Assembly (NCBI GenBank): GCA_005502925.1
Contig: SCPD01000012.1
Coordinates: forward strand, 1 to 64,000
Direction: 5' to 3'
Length of the DNA stretch: 64,000 nt
Source of the DNA: Rhizobiales bacterium Y(2018)
Lineage (GTDB): Bacteria; Pseudomonadota; Alphaproteobacteria; Rhizobiales; Aestuariivirgaceae
Made by a program: the position numbers and the translations under genes. Below, piece by piece: positions 36,283 to 44,354 of the stretch. How positions within the stretch are numbered: position 1 is the first letter of the stretch; every line of letters begins with the position of its first letter. The notes beneath the pieces are model-generated. The model saw nothing but the letters and a program-made list of their open reading frames with translations. It did no database searches and was not told the DNA's origin.

Positions 36283-36713
36283 GAGCGGGACAGTCGCATA
36301 TCACCTCGGCGGTGGTGAAGGCTGAAGCCCGCAGCGTCTTCGCCCGCATGGCGGATGAAAAGAATCTGCATCGCTGGTCCTTCGGTACCTGGAAGACCGA
36401 GATCGCCGCCGACGGGCTGGTGCGCGGCACGAGCCTGTTCGACGGCAACAGCATTCACGTGCGCATCGAGACGGACGAGAAGCGCCTCATCATCGATTAC
36501 CATCTGGGTGTCGATCCCCAGAAACTGGTGCCGCGCATCCAGCTGCGCGTGGTGCCGGGCGAGCATGTCGGGCTCGATGGCGGACAGTCAGTGCTGACCT
36601 TCATCGCCTGGCGCGCGGAGGCGATGGACGACGATCGCTGGCGCCGTCTCACTGCCTCGCATGAGATGGAAGTGGTGCTGATCAAGGCGATGATCGAAAG
36701 CGGGCAGTTCTGA
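36279..36713 (+). CDS. START/SRPBCC-like small protein
   Basis: A 144-residue soluble protein that starts with GTG overlapping the HyuB stop (GTGA). The N-terminal VVKAEARSVFARMADEKNLHRW pattern is that of the START/polyketide-cyclase (SRPBCC) fold, which binds hydrophobic or ring-shaped ligands. Its coupling to hyuAB suggests a role with the same substrate, as carrier, sensor or cyclase-like partner. No catalytic residue can be named. Confidence 0.7.
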   Translation: MRAGQSHITSAVVKAEARSVFARMADEKNLHRWSFGTWKTEIAADGLVRGTSLFDGNSIHVRIETDEKRLIIDYHLGVDPQKLVPRIQLRVVPGEHVGLDGGQSVLTFIAWRAEAMDDDRWRRLTASHEMEVVLIKAMIESGQF

Positions 36714-36805
36714 TCGCGCTTGCATGCGATCACGATCCGGAAACGCGATTTCACTTTTGCTTGCTTTGACGTCACAGCGTCAAGGTCATTACGGGTCGGC
36801 CCATC

Positions 36806-37336
36806 ATGAGCTTGGCCGAGACAATACAAATCATCGTTGCCTTCACGCGCGAGAACCAGCAATGGGCGGTTCTCATCGTCGGGCTCCTGGCCTTTGGTGA
36901 ATCGCTGGCGGTGGTCTCGCTGCTTTTGCCGGCGACAGCGATCCTCCTCGGCATCGGCGCGCTGATCGGCGCCGGCGGCGTTGCCTTCTGGCCGGTCTGG
37001 CTGGCCGCATCGTTTGGTGCCTTTTTCGGCGACTGGCTCTCCTATGTCATCGGCCAGAAACTCGGCTGGCGCATCGTCCGGCTCTGGCCGCTGCGACGGC
37101 GGCCCGAGATCGTCATGAACGGCCATGACTTCTTCGAGCGCTGGGGTGTGTGGAGCATCTTCATCGGCCGCTTCTTCGGACCGCTGCGGGCTATCGTTCC
37201 GCTCATCGCCGGCATCTGCCTGATGCCGCGGCTGCCCTTCATGATCGGCAATCTCTTGTCGGCGCTGATCTGGGCCTTCGGCATTCTGGCGCCGGGCGCT
37301 TTCGGCGTCAGATGGCTCGAAGGGTGGTTAGGGTAG
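36806..37336 (+). CDS. DedA-family membrane protein
   Basis: A 176-residue inner-membrane protein of the DedA/SNARE-associated family. It shows FGESLAVVSLLLPATAILLG, GDWLSYVIGQKLGW and GRFFGPLRAIVPLIAG, the family's re-entrant motifs, where the Arg and Pro residues matter for lipid flippase or proton-linked activity. It is slightly short for the family. It stands alone, behind a 92-base gap that may hold a decayed repeat. Confidence 0.88.
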   Translation: MSLAETIQIIVAFTRENQQWAVLIVGLLAFGESLAVVSLLLPATAILLGIGALIGAGGVAFWPVWLAASFGAFFGDWLSYVIGQKLGWRIVRLWPLRRRPEIVMNGHDFFERWGVWSIFIGRFFGPLRAIVPLIAGICLMPRLPFMIGNLLSALIWAFGILAPGAFGVRWLEGWLG

Positions 37337-37344
37337 GTCCCTAT

Positions 37345-38169
37345 TTATAAACGATAGAACTTCGCCGCGGTCTCACCGAAGATCGCGGATTTGCCGGGAC
37401 GATTGCCGACGATGGTCAGTGCGGCCTCGCGCCATGAGTCATAGGTGCCGTTGAGCTCGAGGACGGGCCAGTCGGAGCCCCACATCACACGCGCGGGGCC
37501 GAAGACGTCGATGACATGCTCGGCATAGGGTTTGAGCGTCGCGACGGTCCAGCCGGGCTTCGCTTCGGTGGCGAGGCCCGAAAGCTTGCAGAAAGCTTGC
37601 GTCTCGCGTGCGATCCTCGCGATGCCCTTCGCCCAGTCGTCGAAGGCATCGTCGCGGATGCGCGGTTTCATGCAATGATCGACGACGACGGGCAGCTTCG
37701 GATAACGGGTGAAAAGCTTCAGGAAGTTGTCGAGGTGGATGGGGTAGCCCAGCGCATCGAAAGTGAGATCGAGATCGATGAGCGCCTGGTAGCCCCATTG
37801 CACATCGGGGCGAAACATCCAGTCCGTGTCGGGAATATCCTGGATCATCGGCCGGACGCCGGCGAATTTTCTGTGCCGGGCGAGGCGTTCGAGATGCTTG
37901 CGGTGTGACGGGTTCTCGAAGTCGACCCAGCCGACGACCTTGCCGATCCAGTCGGTGGCGTCCGCCAGACCCAGCATATATTCGGTTTCGTTGACGGTCG
38001 CCGCCGCCTGGACGAGCACGGTCTTGTCGATGCCGTGCTTGGCGCGGAAGGCCTCGAAATGCTGCGGGTGGAAATCGCGGCGCAAGGGCTTGAGCGCGTC
38101 GCCGGTGCCCATCCAGTCGTAGTCGCCGCGCGCCGGGGCCCAGAAATGCTGATGTGAATCGACGATCAT
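37345..38169 (-). CDS. Amidohydrolase-family lactonase (fuconolactonase-like)
   Basis: A 274-residue metal-dependent hydrolase of the COG3618 type. N-terminal DSHQHFW contributes metal-binding His residues, VVVDHCMKPRI holds a further His, and WGSDWPVLEL holds the catalytic Asp. L-fuconolactonase and related sugar lactonases belong here. With the aldo/keto reductase and the UxaA-type dehydratase nearby, it probably hydrolyses a sugar lactone. A 92-base gap with a small palindrome separates it from the reductase gene. Confidence 0.85.
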   Translation of the reverse strand: MIVDSHQHFWAPARGDYDWMGTGDALKPLRRDFHPQHFEAFRAKHGIDKTVLVQAAATVNETEYMLGLADATDWIGKVVGWVDFENPSHRKHLERLARHRKFAGVRPMIQDIPDTDWMFRPDVQWGYQALIDLDLTFDALGYPIHLDNFLKLFTRYPKLPVVVDHCMKPRIRDDAFDDWAKGIARIARETQAFCKLSGLATEAKPGWTVATLKPYAEHVIDVFGPARVMWGSDWPVLELNGTYDSWREAALTIVGNRPGKSAIFGETAAKFYRL

Positions 38170-38203
38170 GGCTGATGCCTAAGTGCGACGGAATGAATTT
38201 TAG

Positions 38204-38227
38204 GGATCCCGGCTTTCGCCGGGATGA
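38204..38227. repeat. Short palindromic dispersed repeat
   Basis: ATCCCGGC (38206-38213), the loop TTTC and GCCGGGAT (38218-38225) form a perfect hairpin. The sequence ATCCCGGCTTTCGCCGGGATGAC is a pattern often scattered in alphaproteobacterial intergenic DNA. It separates the reductase and lactonase genes on the same strand and could weaken read-through. Confidence 0.6.
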
Positions 38228-38261
38228 CGATATTGGGTTGGGTCAGAAATACGCACGATCT

Positions 38262-39287
38262 CTATTTCGGCGCCGGTGCGCGCTCATCAAGGAGGCCCTC
38301 GGCCTTGAGGTCACGCCACAGGGCCTTGGGAATTTTCGCGCCGAGCGTCTTCACGTTGAGCTTGACCTGATCCGGCGTGACGCCGCCCGGGATGACCGAG
38401 ACGACGGAGGGATGGGCGAGGGGGAAGCGCAAGGCGGCTTCGGGTAGCTTCACCTTGTGGCGCTTGCACACCGCCTCGATGCGGCGCACCCGGTCGAGAA
38501 TGCTCTTGGGCGCCTTGCTGTAGTTGTAAACGGCGTTGGCCTTGGCGCCGGTCGCCAGGATGCCGGAATTGTAGGGCCCGCCCAGCACGATGCCGATGCC
38601 GCGCTCCTCGCAGAGCGGCAGCAAGCTGTCGAGCGCCTTCTGCTCGAGCAAGGTGTAGCGGCCGGCGAGCAGGAACAGATCGAAGTCACCGCGCTTCGCC
38701 ATGATCTCGCAGACTTCCCATTCATTGACGCCGCCGCCGAAGGCCTTGATCACCTTCTCGTCGCGTAATTTCACCAGCGCCTTGTAGCCCGACTTCATCA
38801 GCGTCTCGACATGCGCATCGCGCGCCGCGGCGGTGCCGTGGTTGAAGATGTCGATGTCGTGCACGAAGAGGATCTCGACGGAATCGATGCCGAGCCGCTC
38901 CAGTGAGAAGTCGAGCGAGCGCATCACGCCGTCATAGGAGTAGTCATAGATCTCGCGGCGCGATGGGATGTCGAAGAATTTGCCGATGCCGAGCCGCTCG
39001 GCGGGCTTGCAGACCTGGAGCAGGCGGCCGATCTTGGTCGAGACGATATAGTCGGAGCGCTTCTTGCCGCGCAGAAAGTGATTGAGGCGCGTCTCGGAAA
39101 GGCCGGCGCCATAAAGCGGCGCCGTGTCGTAATAGCGCATGCCGGTCTTCCAGGCCGCTTCCAGCGTGTCCTGCGCCGCTTTCTCCGTGACGGTGCCGAG
39201 AAGATTGCCGAGGGGCGCGGTGCCGAAGCCCATTTCGGTGAATTTGATCGTCGCCCCCGAAGGCGCCTTGAAGGTCTTGGTCTTCAT
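38262..39287 (-). CDS. Aldo/keto reductase (aldose dehydrogenase-like)
   Basis: A 341-residue NAD(P)-dependent aldo/keto reductase. It has the TIM-barrel motifs MGFGTAPLGNLLG, RYYDTAPLYGAGLSE with the catalytic Asp and Tyr, and a Lys in IVSTKIGR. It belongs with the L-fucose/D-threo-aldose dehydrogenase-like members. The gene starts at an ATG overlapping the GntR stop (GTGATG), so it is co-transcribed with that regulator. It likely oxidises an aldose to a lactone. Confidence 0.86.
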   Translation of the reverse strand: MKTKTFKAPSGATIKFTEMGFGTAPLGNLLGTVTEKAAQDTLEAAWKTGMRYYDTAPLYGAGLSETRLNHFLRGKKRSDYIVSTKIGRLLQVCKPAERLGIGKFFDIPSRREIYDYSYDGVMRSLDFSLERLGIDSVEILFVHDIDIFNHGTAAARDAHVETLMKSGYKALVKLRDEKVIKAFGGGVNEWEVCEIMAKRGDFDLFLLAGRYTLLEQKALDSLLPLCEERGIGIVLGGPYNSGILATGAKANAVYNYSKAPKSILDRVRRIEAVCKRHKVKLPEAALRFPLAHPSVVSVIPGGVTPDQVKLNVKTLGAKIPKALWRDLKAEGLLDERAPAPK

Positions 39288-40021
39288 CACATCCTGTCCG
39301 TTTTCCAGTCTTGCCAGTCGGTGAAAAGCTCGGGCTCGCGCCTGGCGAAGGACATGAGCTCCTTCATCACCTGGTCGAGGTGATCGCCCATGGCGCGGGC
39401 GGCTTCGGTACCGTCGCGGTGCTCGAGGGCGGCGACGATGCGCTCATGCTCCTCGACGGTCTGGGCGCGGCGCAAAGGCGAGGCGAGGAGGACGCGCACC
39501 CGGTCGAGGGCGAGACGCGCTGATTCGACCACCGCGCGGACGCGCGAAAAGCCGAGCGCCGTGAGCAATATATCGTGGAAGGCGAGATCGAGCTTGTGGA
39601 AGGCGGGCTTGTCGCCGGCCGCCACCGCCAGTTCCTGGGCGGCGAGATTGGCCTTGAGATCAGAGAGAATATGATCGTCGGTGGCGCCGGCCAGCGCCCG
39701 CACCGCCTCCGTCTCCAGCGCCTTGCGCAGAAACATGTTCTCTCGGGCATCCGCCAGCCGGATGAGGGAAACCGTGGTGCCGCGCTGCGGCTGGATATCG
39801 ACCAGGCCCTGGTCCTGCAGGCGGGCGAGGGCCTCGGAGACCGGAAAACGCGATACGCCGAGCTTTTCGCACAACCTGGCCTTGTCGAGCGGCGCTCCCG
39901 GTTCGAATGCGTGCATCACGATGGCGTTGCGCAGCACATCGACGACCCGGGCGGTGGCCCCGCCACGCTTCTCGCCCCGGATATTCTCCAGAAAATCGTA
40001 GGATTTTCCTTTGGCCATCAT
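39287..40021 (-). CDS. GntR-family regulator (FadR/FCD type)
   Basis: A 244-residue regulator. The winged helix at residues ~25-85 includes LCEKLGVSRFPVSEALARLQDQGLVDIQPQRGT, and the helical FCD effector domain has the His and Asp residues (DLAFHDILLTALG) that bind metal and small acids. It diverges from the dehydratase gene, with palindromic sites between them. Sugar acids are common effectors of this subgroup. Start ATG at 40021 or 40018. Confidence 0.9.
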   Translation of the reverse strand: MMAKGKSYDFLENIRGEKRGGATARVVDVLRNAIVMHAFEPGAPLDKARLCEKLGVSRFPVSEALARLQDQGLVDIQPQRGTTVSLIRLADARENMFLRKALETEAVRALAGATDDHILSDLKANLAAQELAVAAGDKPAFHKLDLAFHDILLTALGFSRVRAVVESARLALDRVRVLLASPLRRAQTVEEHERIVAALEHRDGTEAARAMGDHLDQVMKELMSFARREPELFTDWQDWKTDRM

Positions 40022-40022
40022 G

Positions 40023-40081
40023 CTAACATGTTAGTATGGCGGTGGAAACGGTAAGTCAAAGCCTTTTCAAACCACATGTTA
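40023..40081. promoter_or_regulatory. GntR operator candidates
   Basis: A perfect 12-base palindrome CTAACATGTTAG lies at 40023-40034, next to the GntR start. Its right half ACATGTTA recurs at 40074-40081, close to the divergent dehydratase gene. The two sites sit in one 80-base intergenic region, as expected for a regulator that controls itself and a divergent operon. Confidence 0.7.
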
Positions 40082-40102
40082 TCTGATTGAGAATTGCCGG
40101 CC

Positions 40103-41641
40103 ATGAAGATCGTCGAAACCCCAGCTAAAAATCCCCGCGTCATCCGACTCAATTCCGCCGACAATATTGTCGTTGCCGTCGACAATGTCGAGAAGGGCAA
40201 GGAGGCGCATGGCGTCATCGCCACGGCGCGTGTGCCGCGCGGCCACAAGATGGCGGCGCAGGCGATCGCGCAAGGCGAGCCGATCCGCAAATTCGGCCAG
40301 ATCATCGGTTTCGCCAAGGCGCCGATCGGACCCGGCGACTGGGTGCATGAGCATAATGTCGAGATGCATGAGTTCGCCCGCGACTATGCCTATTGCGCCG
40401 ACGCCAAGCCGGAAGCGATCCTCCCCTTGAGCCAGCAGGCGACCTTCGAGGGCTATCGGCGGGCCAATGGCAAGGCCGGCACGCGCAACTATGTCGGCAT
40501 CCTGACGAGCGTGAACTGCTCGGCCTCGGCATCGAAATTCATGGCCGAGGAAATCAACCGCTCCGGCATCCTCAAGGATTATCCCAATATCGACGGCGTC
40601 GTGGCGCTGACCCAGGCCAATGGCTGCGTCATCGACTATCGAGGCGTGATCTTCGACACGCTGAAGCGCACCAGCTGGGGTTATGCGACCAACCCCAATA
40701 TGGGCGGCGTGGTGATGGTGGGCCTGGGCTGCGAGGGTTTCCAGATCCCGCGCTTCAAGGAGGCTTACAACGTCACCGAGAGCGACACGTTCCGCACCAT
40801 GACGATCCAGGAGACCGGCGGCACCAAGAAGACGGTCGATGCCGGCGTCGCGGCGATCCGGGACATGCTGCCCATCGTCAATAATGTGAAACGCGAAACC
40901 ATTCCGGCTTCGGAGCTGCTGCTGGCGCTGCAATGCGGCGGCTCGGACGGCTATTCGGGCATCACCGCCAATCCGGCGTTGGGGGCGGCAGTCGACATTC
41001 TGGTCCGTCATGGCGGCACGGCGATCCTCTCCGAGACGCCGGAAATCTATGGCGCCGAGCATCTGCTCACAAGGCGCGCCGCCAATCGCGAGGTCGGCGA
41101 GAAGCTCGTCGACATCATCCATTGGTGGGAGGACTATACCAAGCGAAACCAGATGGAGATGAACAACAACCCGTCGCCCGGCAACAAGCTGGGCGGGCTC
41201 ACCACCATTCTGGAGAAGTCCTTGGGCGCGGCCGCCAAGGGCGGCTCGACGACGATGACGGCGGTCTATCGGTATGCGGAACCGGTCACCGCCAAGGGCT
41301 TCGTGTTCATGGATACGCCGGGCTACGATCCAGTCTCGGCGACAGGGCAGGTGGCGGGTGGCGCCAATATCCTCGCCTTCACCACCGGACGCGGCTCCGC
41401 CTATGGCTGCAAGCCGACGCCCTCGATCAAGCTCGCCACCAATACGCCGATCTATGAGCGCATGATCGACGACATGGACATCAATTGCGGCGACATCCTC
41501 GACGGCGTCGCGATCGACACGAAGGGGCAGGAGATCTTCGCCAAGATCCTCGAGGTCGCCTCCGGCGAACGCTCGAAATCGGAGCTCCTCGGCTATGGCG
41601 ACAATGAGTATGTGCCCTGGCAGATCGGGGCGACGATGTGA
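40103..41641 (+). CDS. UxaA/altronate-type sugar-acid dehydratase
   Basis: A 512-residue dehydratase of the altronate/galactarate (UxaA/GarD) family. The N-terminal SAF-like part has ARVPRGHKMAAQAIAQGEPIRKFGQ. The C-terminal part contains LQCGGSDGYSGITANPALG, NPSPGNKLGGLTTILEKSLG and the terminal GDNEYVPWQIGA. These iron-dependent enzymes turn sugar acids into 2-keto-3-deoxy acids. Start: ATG at 40103, or TTG at 40094. Its stop overlaps the exporter start (TGATG). Exact substrate is not defined by sequence. Confidence 0.9.
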   Translation: MKIVETPAKNPRVIRLNSADNIVVAVDNVEKGKEAHGVIATARVPRGHKMAAQAIAQGEPIRKFGQIIGFAKAPIGPGDWVHEHNVEMHEFARDYAYCADAKPEAILPLSQQATFEGYRRANGKAGTRNYVGILTSVNCSASASKFMAEEINRSGILKDYPNIDGVVALTQANGCVIDYRGVIFDTLKRTSWGYATNPNMGGVVMVGLGCEGFQIPRFKEAYNVTESDTFRTMTIQETGGTKKTVDAGVAAIRDMLPIVNNVKRETIPASELLLALQCGGSDGYSGITANPALGAAVDILVRHGGTAILSETPEIYGAEHLLTRRAANREVGEKLVDIIHWWEDYTKRNQMEMNNNPSPGNKLGGLTTILEKSLGAAAKGGSTTMTAVYRYAEPVTAKGFVFMDTPGYDPVSATGQVAGGANILAFTTGRGSAYGCKPTPSIKLATNTPIYERMIDDMDINCGDILDGVAIDTKGQEIFAKILEVASGERSKSELLGYGDNEYVPWQIGATM

Positions 41642-42288
41642 TGAGTGAATTCGCGATCATAACGGCCATTCTCGTCACTGTGCTGATCGGCGCCATCAGC
41701 CCCGGCCCGAGCTTCGTGATGGTGCTGCGCACCTCGATCGCTTTGTCGCGCCGCGACGGACTCGCCGCCGCTCTCGGCATGGGGCTGGGCGGTGCCTTGT
41801 TCGGCACGCTGGCGCTTCTCGGCCTGACGGCGCTGCTCGCCCAGGTCGACTGGCTTTATATGGTGCTCAAGCTCGCGGGCGGCGCTTATCTCGCTTATCT
41901 GGCGTTGCGCATCTGGCGCGGCGCGCGTGAGCCGCTGGCCATCCCGCAATCGGCCGCCTTCCAGTCGAAGACGCTCCGGCGCTCCTTCTCGGTGGCGCTG
42001 ATGACCCAGCTCAGCAACCCCAAGACGGCGGTCTCCTATGCCAGCATCTTCGCGGCCCTGCTGCCGCCGCAGGTGCCGGGCTGGATGATCCTCGCTTTGC
42101 CGCCGATGATCTTCGTGGTCGAAACATCGTGGTATGCGACGGTCTCTTTCGTCTTCTCCTCGCAACGCCCGCGCCAGGCCTATGTGAGGGCCAAAGCCTG
42201 GATCGACCGGGTGACCGCCTTCGTCATTGGCGGCCTGGGGCTCCGGCTCATCTATGAGACGGCGAAAGCCCACCGGCTGTGGAGCTGA
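41641..42288 (+). CDS. LysE-family exporter
   Basis: A 215-residue inner-membrane exporter of the LysE/RhtB family with about six helices. The family motif GAISPGPSFVMVLRTSIALSR is near residue 18 and a second LMTQLSNPKTAVSYASIFAAL near 120. Members export amino acids. The TGATG overlap with the dehydratase gene implies joint expression, odd for a sugar-acid pathway, so an overflow function or an amino-sugar acid substrate may be involved. Confidence 0.88.
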   Translation: MSEFAIITAILVTVLIGAISPGPSFVMVLRTSIALSRRDGLAAALGMGLGGALFGTLALLGLTALLAQVDWLYMVLKLAGGAYLAYLALRIWRGAREPLAIPQSAAFQSKTLRRSFSVALMTQLSNPKTAVSYASIFAALLPPQVPGWMILALPPMIFVVETSWYATVSFVFSSQRPRQAYVRAKAWIDRVTAFVIGGLGLRLIYETAKAHRLWS

Positions 42289-42313
42289 GCTTGCAGATCG
42301 CTCGAGGTGATGG

Positions 42314-42730
42314 GTGACGCGAAAGCTGGCGGCGCTCAACTGGCTGTTTGGCGTGATCCTGCTCGCGCTTGCCTATCACTTCTCGCAGATGAAACCTCCG
42401 CCTCCCACCGAGGCCGATCCTGACGGCGTCAAAGTGCTCCTGTTCTTCGTTTACGTCTTTTCGATCGACGCACTATTCAACATTGTGATCGGAACCGGCT
42501 TGTGGTTCAGGTCGCCTGGACTGTGGCGCGTGACGTTCTGGGTCGCCATTCTCGCCATTCTATTCTCCGGTCCGTTGGCCTTCTTTGTCACGGTGTCGCG
42601 CATGCAGGGTATGCTCTATTTGCCGTTTCTGCTGGCGCTGGTCGTGCCGGTCATCTCCGCCTTTCATCTCTATGGTCTGATACACTCATCACGACGACCG
42701 ACCGCGCCGGCGATGCAAGCGGAACTCTAG
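42314..42730 (+). CDS. Small hydrophobic membrane protein, function unknown
   Basis: A 138-residue protein with four likely transmembrane helices (residues ~7-23, 43-63, 71-92 and 98-121). It starts with GTG, 25 bases after the exporter. I do not recognise a family. A proline-rich loop (PPPPTE) follows the first helix. It may be co-transcribed with the exporter. Confidence 0.65.
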   Translation: MTRKLAALNWLFGVILLALAYHFSQMKPPPPTEADPDGVKVLLFFVYVFSIDALFNIVIGTGLWFRSPGLWRVTFWVAILAILFSGPLAFFVTVSRMQGMLYLPFLLALVVPVISAFHLYGLIHSSRRPTAPAMQAEL

Positions 42731-42753
42731 GCCGCTGGAAGCGTTTGTCTTCC

Positions 42754-42873
42754 ATGGCTACCATACCGACACCTCCCCAGCCCGAACCGCCGCCACCCGA
42801 GCCGGCGCCCATCCCGCCGCATGATCCGGTGCCCAATCCCAATCCGCAGCCGACGCCGGGAAAGCCGTTGTAG
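42754..42873 (+). CDS. Possible 39-residue proline-rich small protein
   Basis: A short frame in which about half of the residues are Pro (MATIPTPPQPEPPPPEP and more), with acidic residues and no hydrophobic segment. The coding call is tentative: the ribosome site is weak and composition bias alone could produce it. It may be a periplasm- or wall-spanning spacer or simply non-coding. Confidence 0.35.
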   Translation: MATIPTPPQPEPPPPEPAPIPPHDPVPNPNPQPTPGKPL

Positions 42874-42899
42874 CGGTTCCTTCAAACGTCAAACGGCCT

Positions 42900-43604
42900 T
42901 CACCCGATCAGCCATCTGAAGGCGCGGCGCAGAAATGCCTGACCGTGTTCGGTGACGGGCGTTCCATGCGCCATCAGTACCTTTTCGGCAGGCCAGGTCA
43001 GGATGTGCTCAAGAGCGGCGCGTGCCGCGCGGCGGTCTTTGAAGGCTACTCGAAATTTTCGGGGCACCGATGGTTCCGGGCCAAGCATGAGGTCCCACTT
43101 CGCGACAATCGCCCGCCAGCCGGAGAACCAGCCGGTGGGAAATTGCTGGATGAGATCGGTGAAAATCACGGTGCTGCTCGCGCAGTGAAAGAACACGACC
43201 TCACTCATTATGACGTTGCCCTTCATCACAACATGCTCGATCTCTCCCGACCAAGGCGGGATTGGCGCCGAGTCCAGCTCGTCGTCAAATGTGAGGTCCG
43301 GGCGTTTGCCGCGAAGGCCGGGAGGGGCATAGAGGAGTGCGTCCGGATAGGCCTGTTTCCACTCGGCGATGAACAGGTGATGCAGTGTGTTCGGCGCGAT
43401 CAGATAGCGGACCTTGCCGAGCGCATCGACCTCGATGCGCAGGCCTTCCGTCAGCGCGACCGGCGACCATACGAACAGGTCATCGCCGGGCAATCTGATG
43501 ACAGCCATCCGCGTCGGATAGCGGAATCCAAGCATGGCTACGACCTCGGTGCCTTCCACGGTCCAGATCTCATGACCAAATTGTTTCAGCATGACTGACT
43601 TCAT
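42900..43604 (-). CDS. DUF4336-like protein
   Basis: A 234-residue protein resembling DUF4336, a family with a metallo-beta-lactamase-like fold. It has TPTRMAVIRLPGDDLFVWSPVAL-like start motifs (GTEVVAMLGFRYPTRM), APNTLHHLFIAEW near residue 72 and the C-terminal VLMAHGTPV. The motif His pair and Asp residues could bind metal, but the classical HxHxDH motif is absent. It starts inside the stop of the TetR gene (ATGA), so both are made from one message. Confidence 0.7.
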   Translation of the reverse strand: MKSVMLKQFGHEIWTVEGTEVVAMLGFRYPTRMAVIRLPGDDLFVWSPVALTEGLRIEVDALGKVRYLIAPNTLHHLFIAEWKQAYPDALLYAPPGLRGKRPDLTFDDELDSAPIPPWSGEIEHVVMKGNVIMSEVVFFHCASSTVIFTDLIQQFPTGWFSGWRAIVAKWDLMLGPEPSVPRKFRVAFKDRRAARAALEHILTWPAEKVLMAHGTPVTEHGQAFLRRAFRWLIG

Positions 43605-44194
43605 TTGGGCGGCCGGGGCCGTGCTTGCGCGCCGATGCCTTCAATAACGATACGGATCAGGTGCCTGATGCCGTCGGCGCTGAACGGTCCGCCGGAGAGG
43701 GCGGTGAGCATGGCCTGGCCATAGATCCCAAGCAGGACGAGAGCCATGAAATTGGGGTCGTCATCCGTACGGATCATACCTTGCCGTTGGCCGAGGACGA
43801 GAAGGTCCCGGACGAGGCGCTGAAAGGACGGGCGGTCCGGCGGTGGCTCGAGGGACGGCCGTTCGGCCGGCGCAAGGGCGAGCCGCGCGAGCGAGGGATT
43901 GGCCAGGCACCAGCCCGCGCTATCGAGAAAGACCTTTTCCAGAAGGACCAGGACATCTTCGTTCGCCTTCATTCGCGCGCGGTATATCTCGTCGCCGGCC
44001 TCGACCTGGGCGATGAGGCGCAAAGCGATGTCCTCCTTCGAGCTGAACAGATTGTAGACCGTCTTGCGCGTCAGCCCCGCCCGCGTCGCGATTTCCTCGA
44101 CCGATGTATTGGCGAAACCCAGCTCTCGGAACGCCTTGTCGGCGGCCAGGAGAATGAGATTTCGGGATCGCTCTGTTCGCTTTAAGGGTGTCAT
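43601..44194 (-). CDS. TetR-family regulator
   Basis: A 197-residue TetR repressor. The helix-turn-helix is at residues ~30-55 (EEIATRAGLTRKTVYNLFSSKEDI). It is translationally coupled to the DUF4336-like gene and lies directly behind a perfect palindromic operator at 44195-44214, which overlaps its start region, so autoregulation is very likely. The effector is unknown. Confidence 0.9.
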   Translation of the reverse strand: MTPLKRTERSRNLILLAADKAFRELGFANTSVEEIATRAGLTRKTVYNLFSSKEDIALRLIAQVEAGDEIYRARMKANEDVLVLLEKVFLDSAGWCLANPSLARLALAPAERPSLEPPPDRPSFQRLVRDLLVLGQRQGMIRTDDDPNFMALVLLGIYGQAMLTALSGGPFSADGIRHLIRIVIEGIGAQARPRPPK

Positions 44195-44214
44195 TTTTAT
44201 ACAGTAGTATAAAA
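44195..44214. promoter_or_regulatory. Perfect TetR-type palindromic operator
   Basis: TTTTATACAGTAGTATAAAA has two perfect 8-base arms around AGTA, one base upstream of the TetR start codon. The A/T richness is striking against its surroundings. The size and symmetry are typical of TetR sites. The solo HyuA-type gene starts 141 bases away in the other direction and could also be controlled. Confidence 0.8.
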
Positions 44215-44354
44215 TTACTCATGTGTGAAGTAATGCCGTTTTTTCAAAATTCTGAATCGGCTGAAACACTTGCATCCGTTTGATGAAGTCGCATCTGAGC
44301 CGTGCGGCGGCGTGCATTGACAGGAGGGGGCCCGCTTGTTAGCGGCCTCTCACC

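Noticed and set aside
36714-36805. A fourth copy of the two-hairpin repeat
   Set aside because: GATCACGATCCGGAAACGCG with a nearby TTTCACTTTTGC resembles the family's second half, but the arms no longer pair well, so I did not count it.
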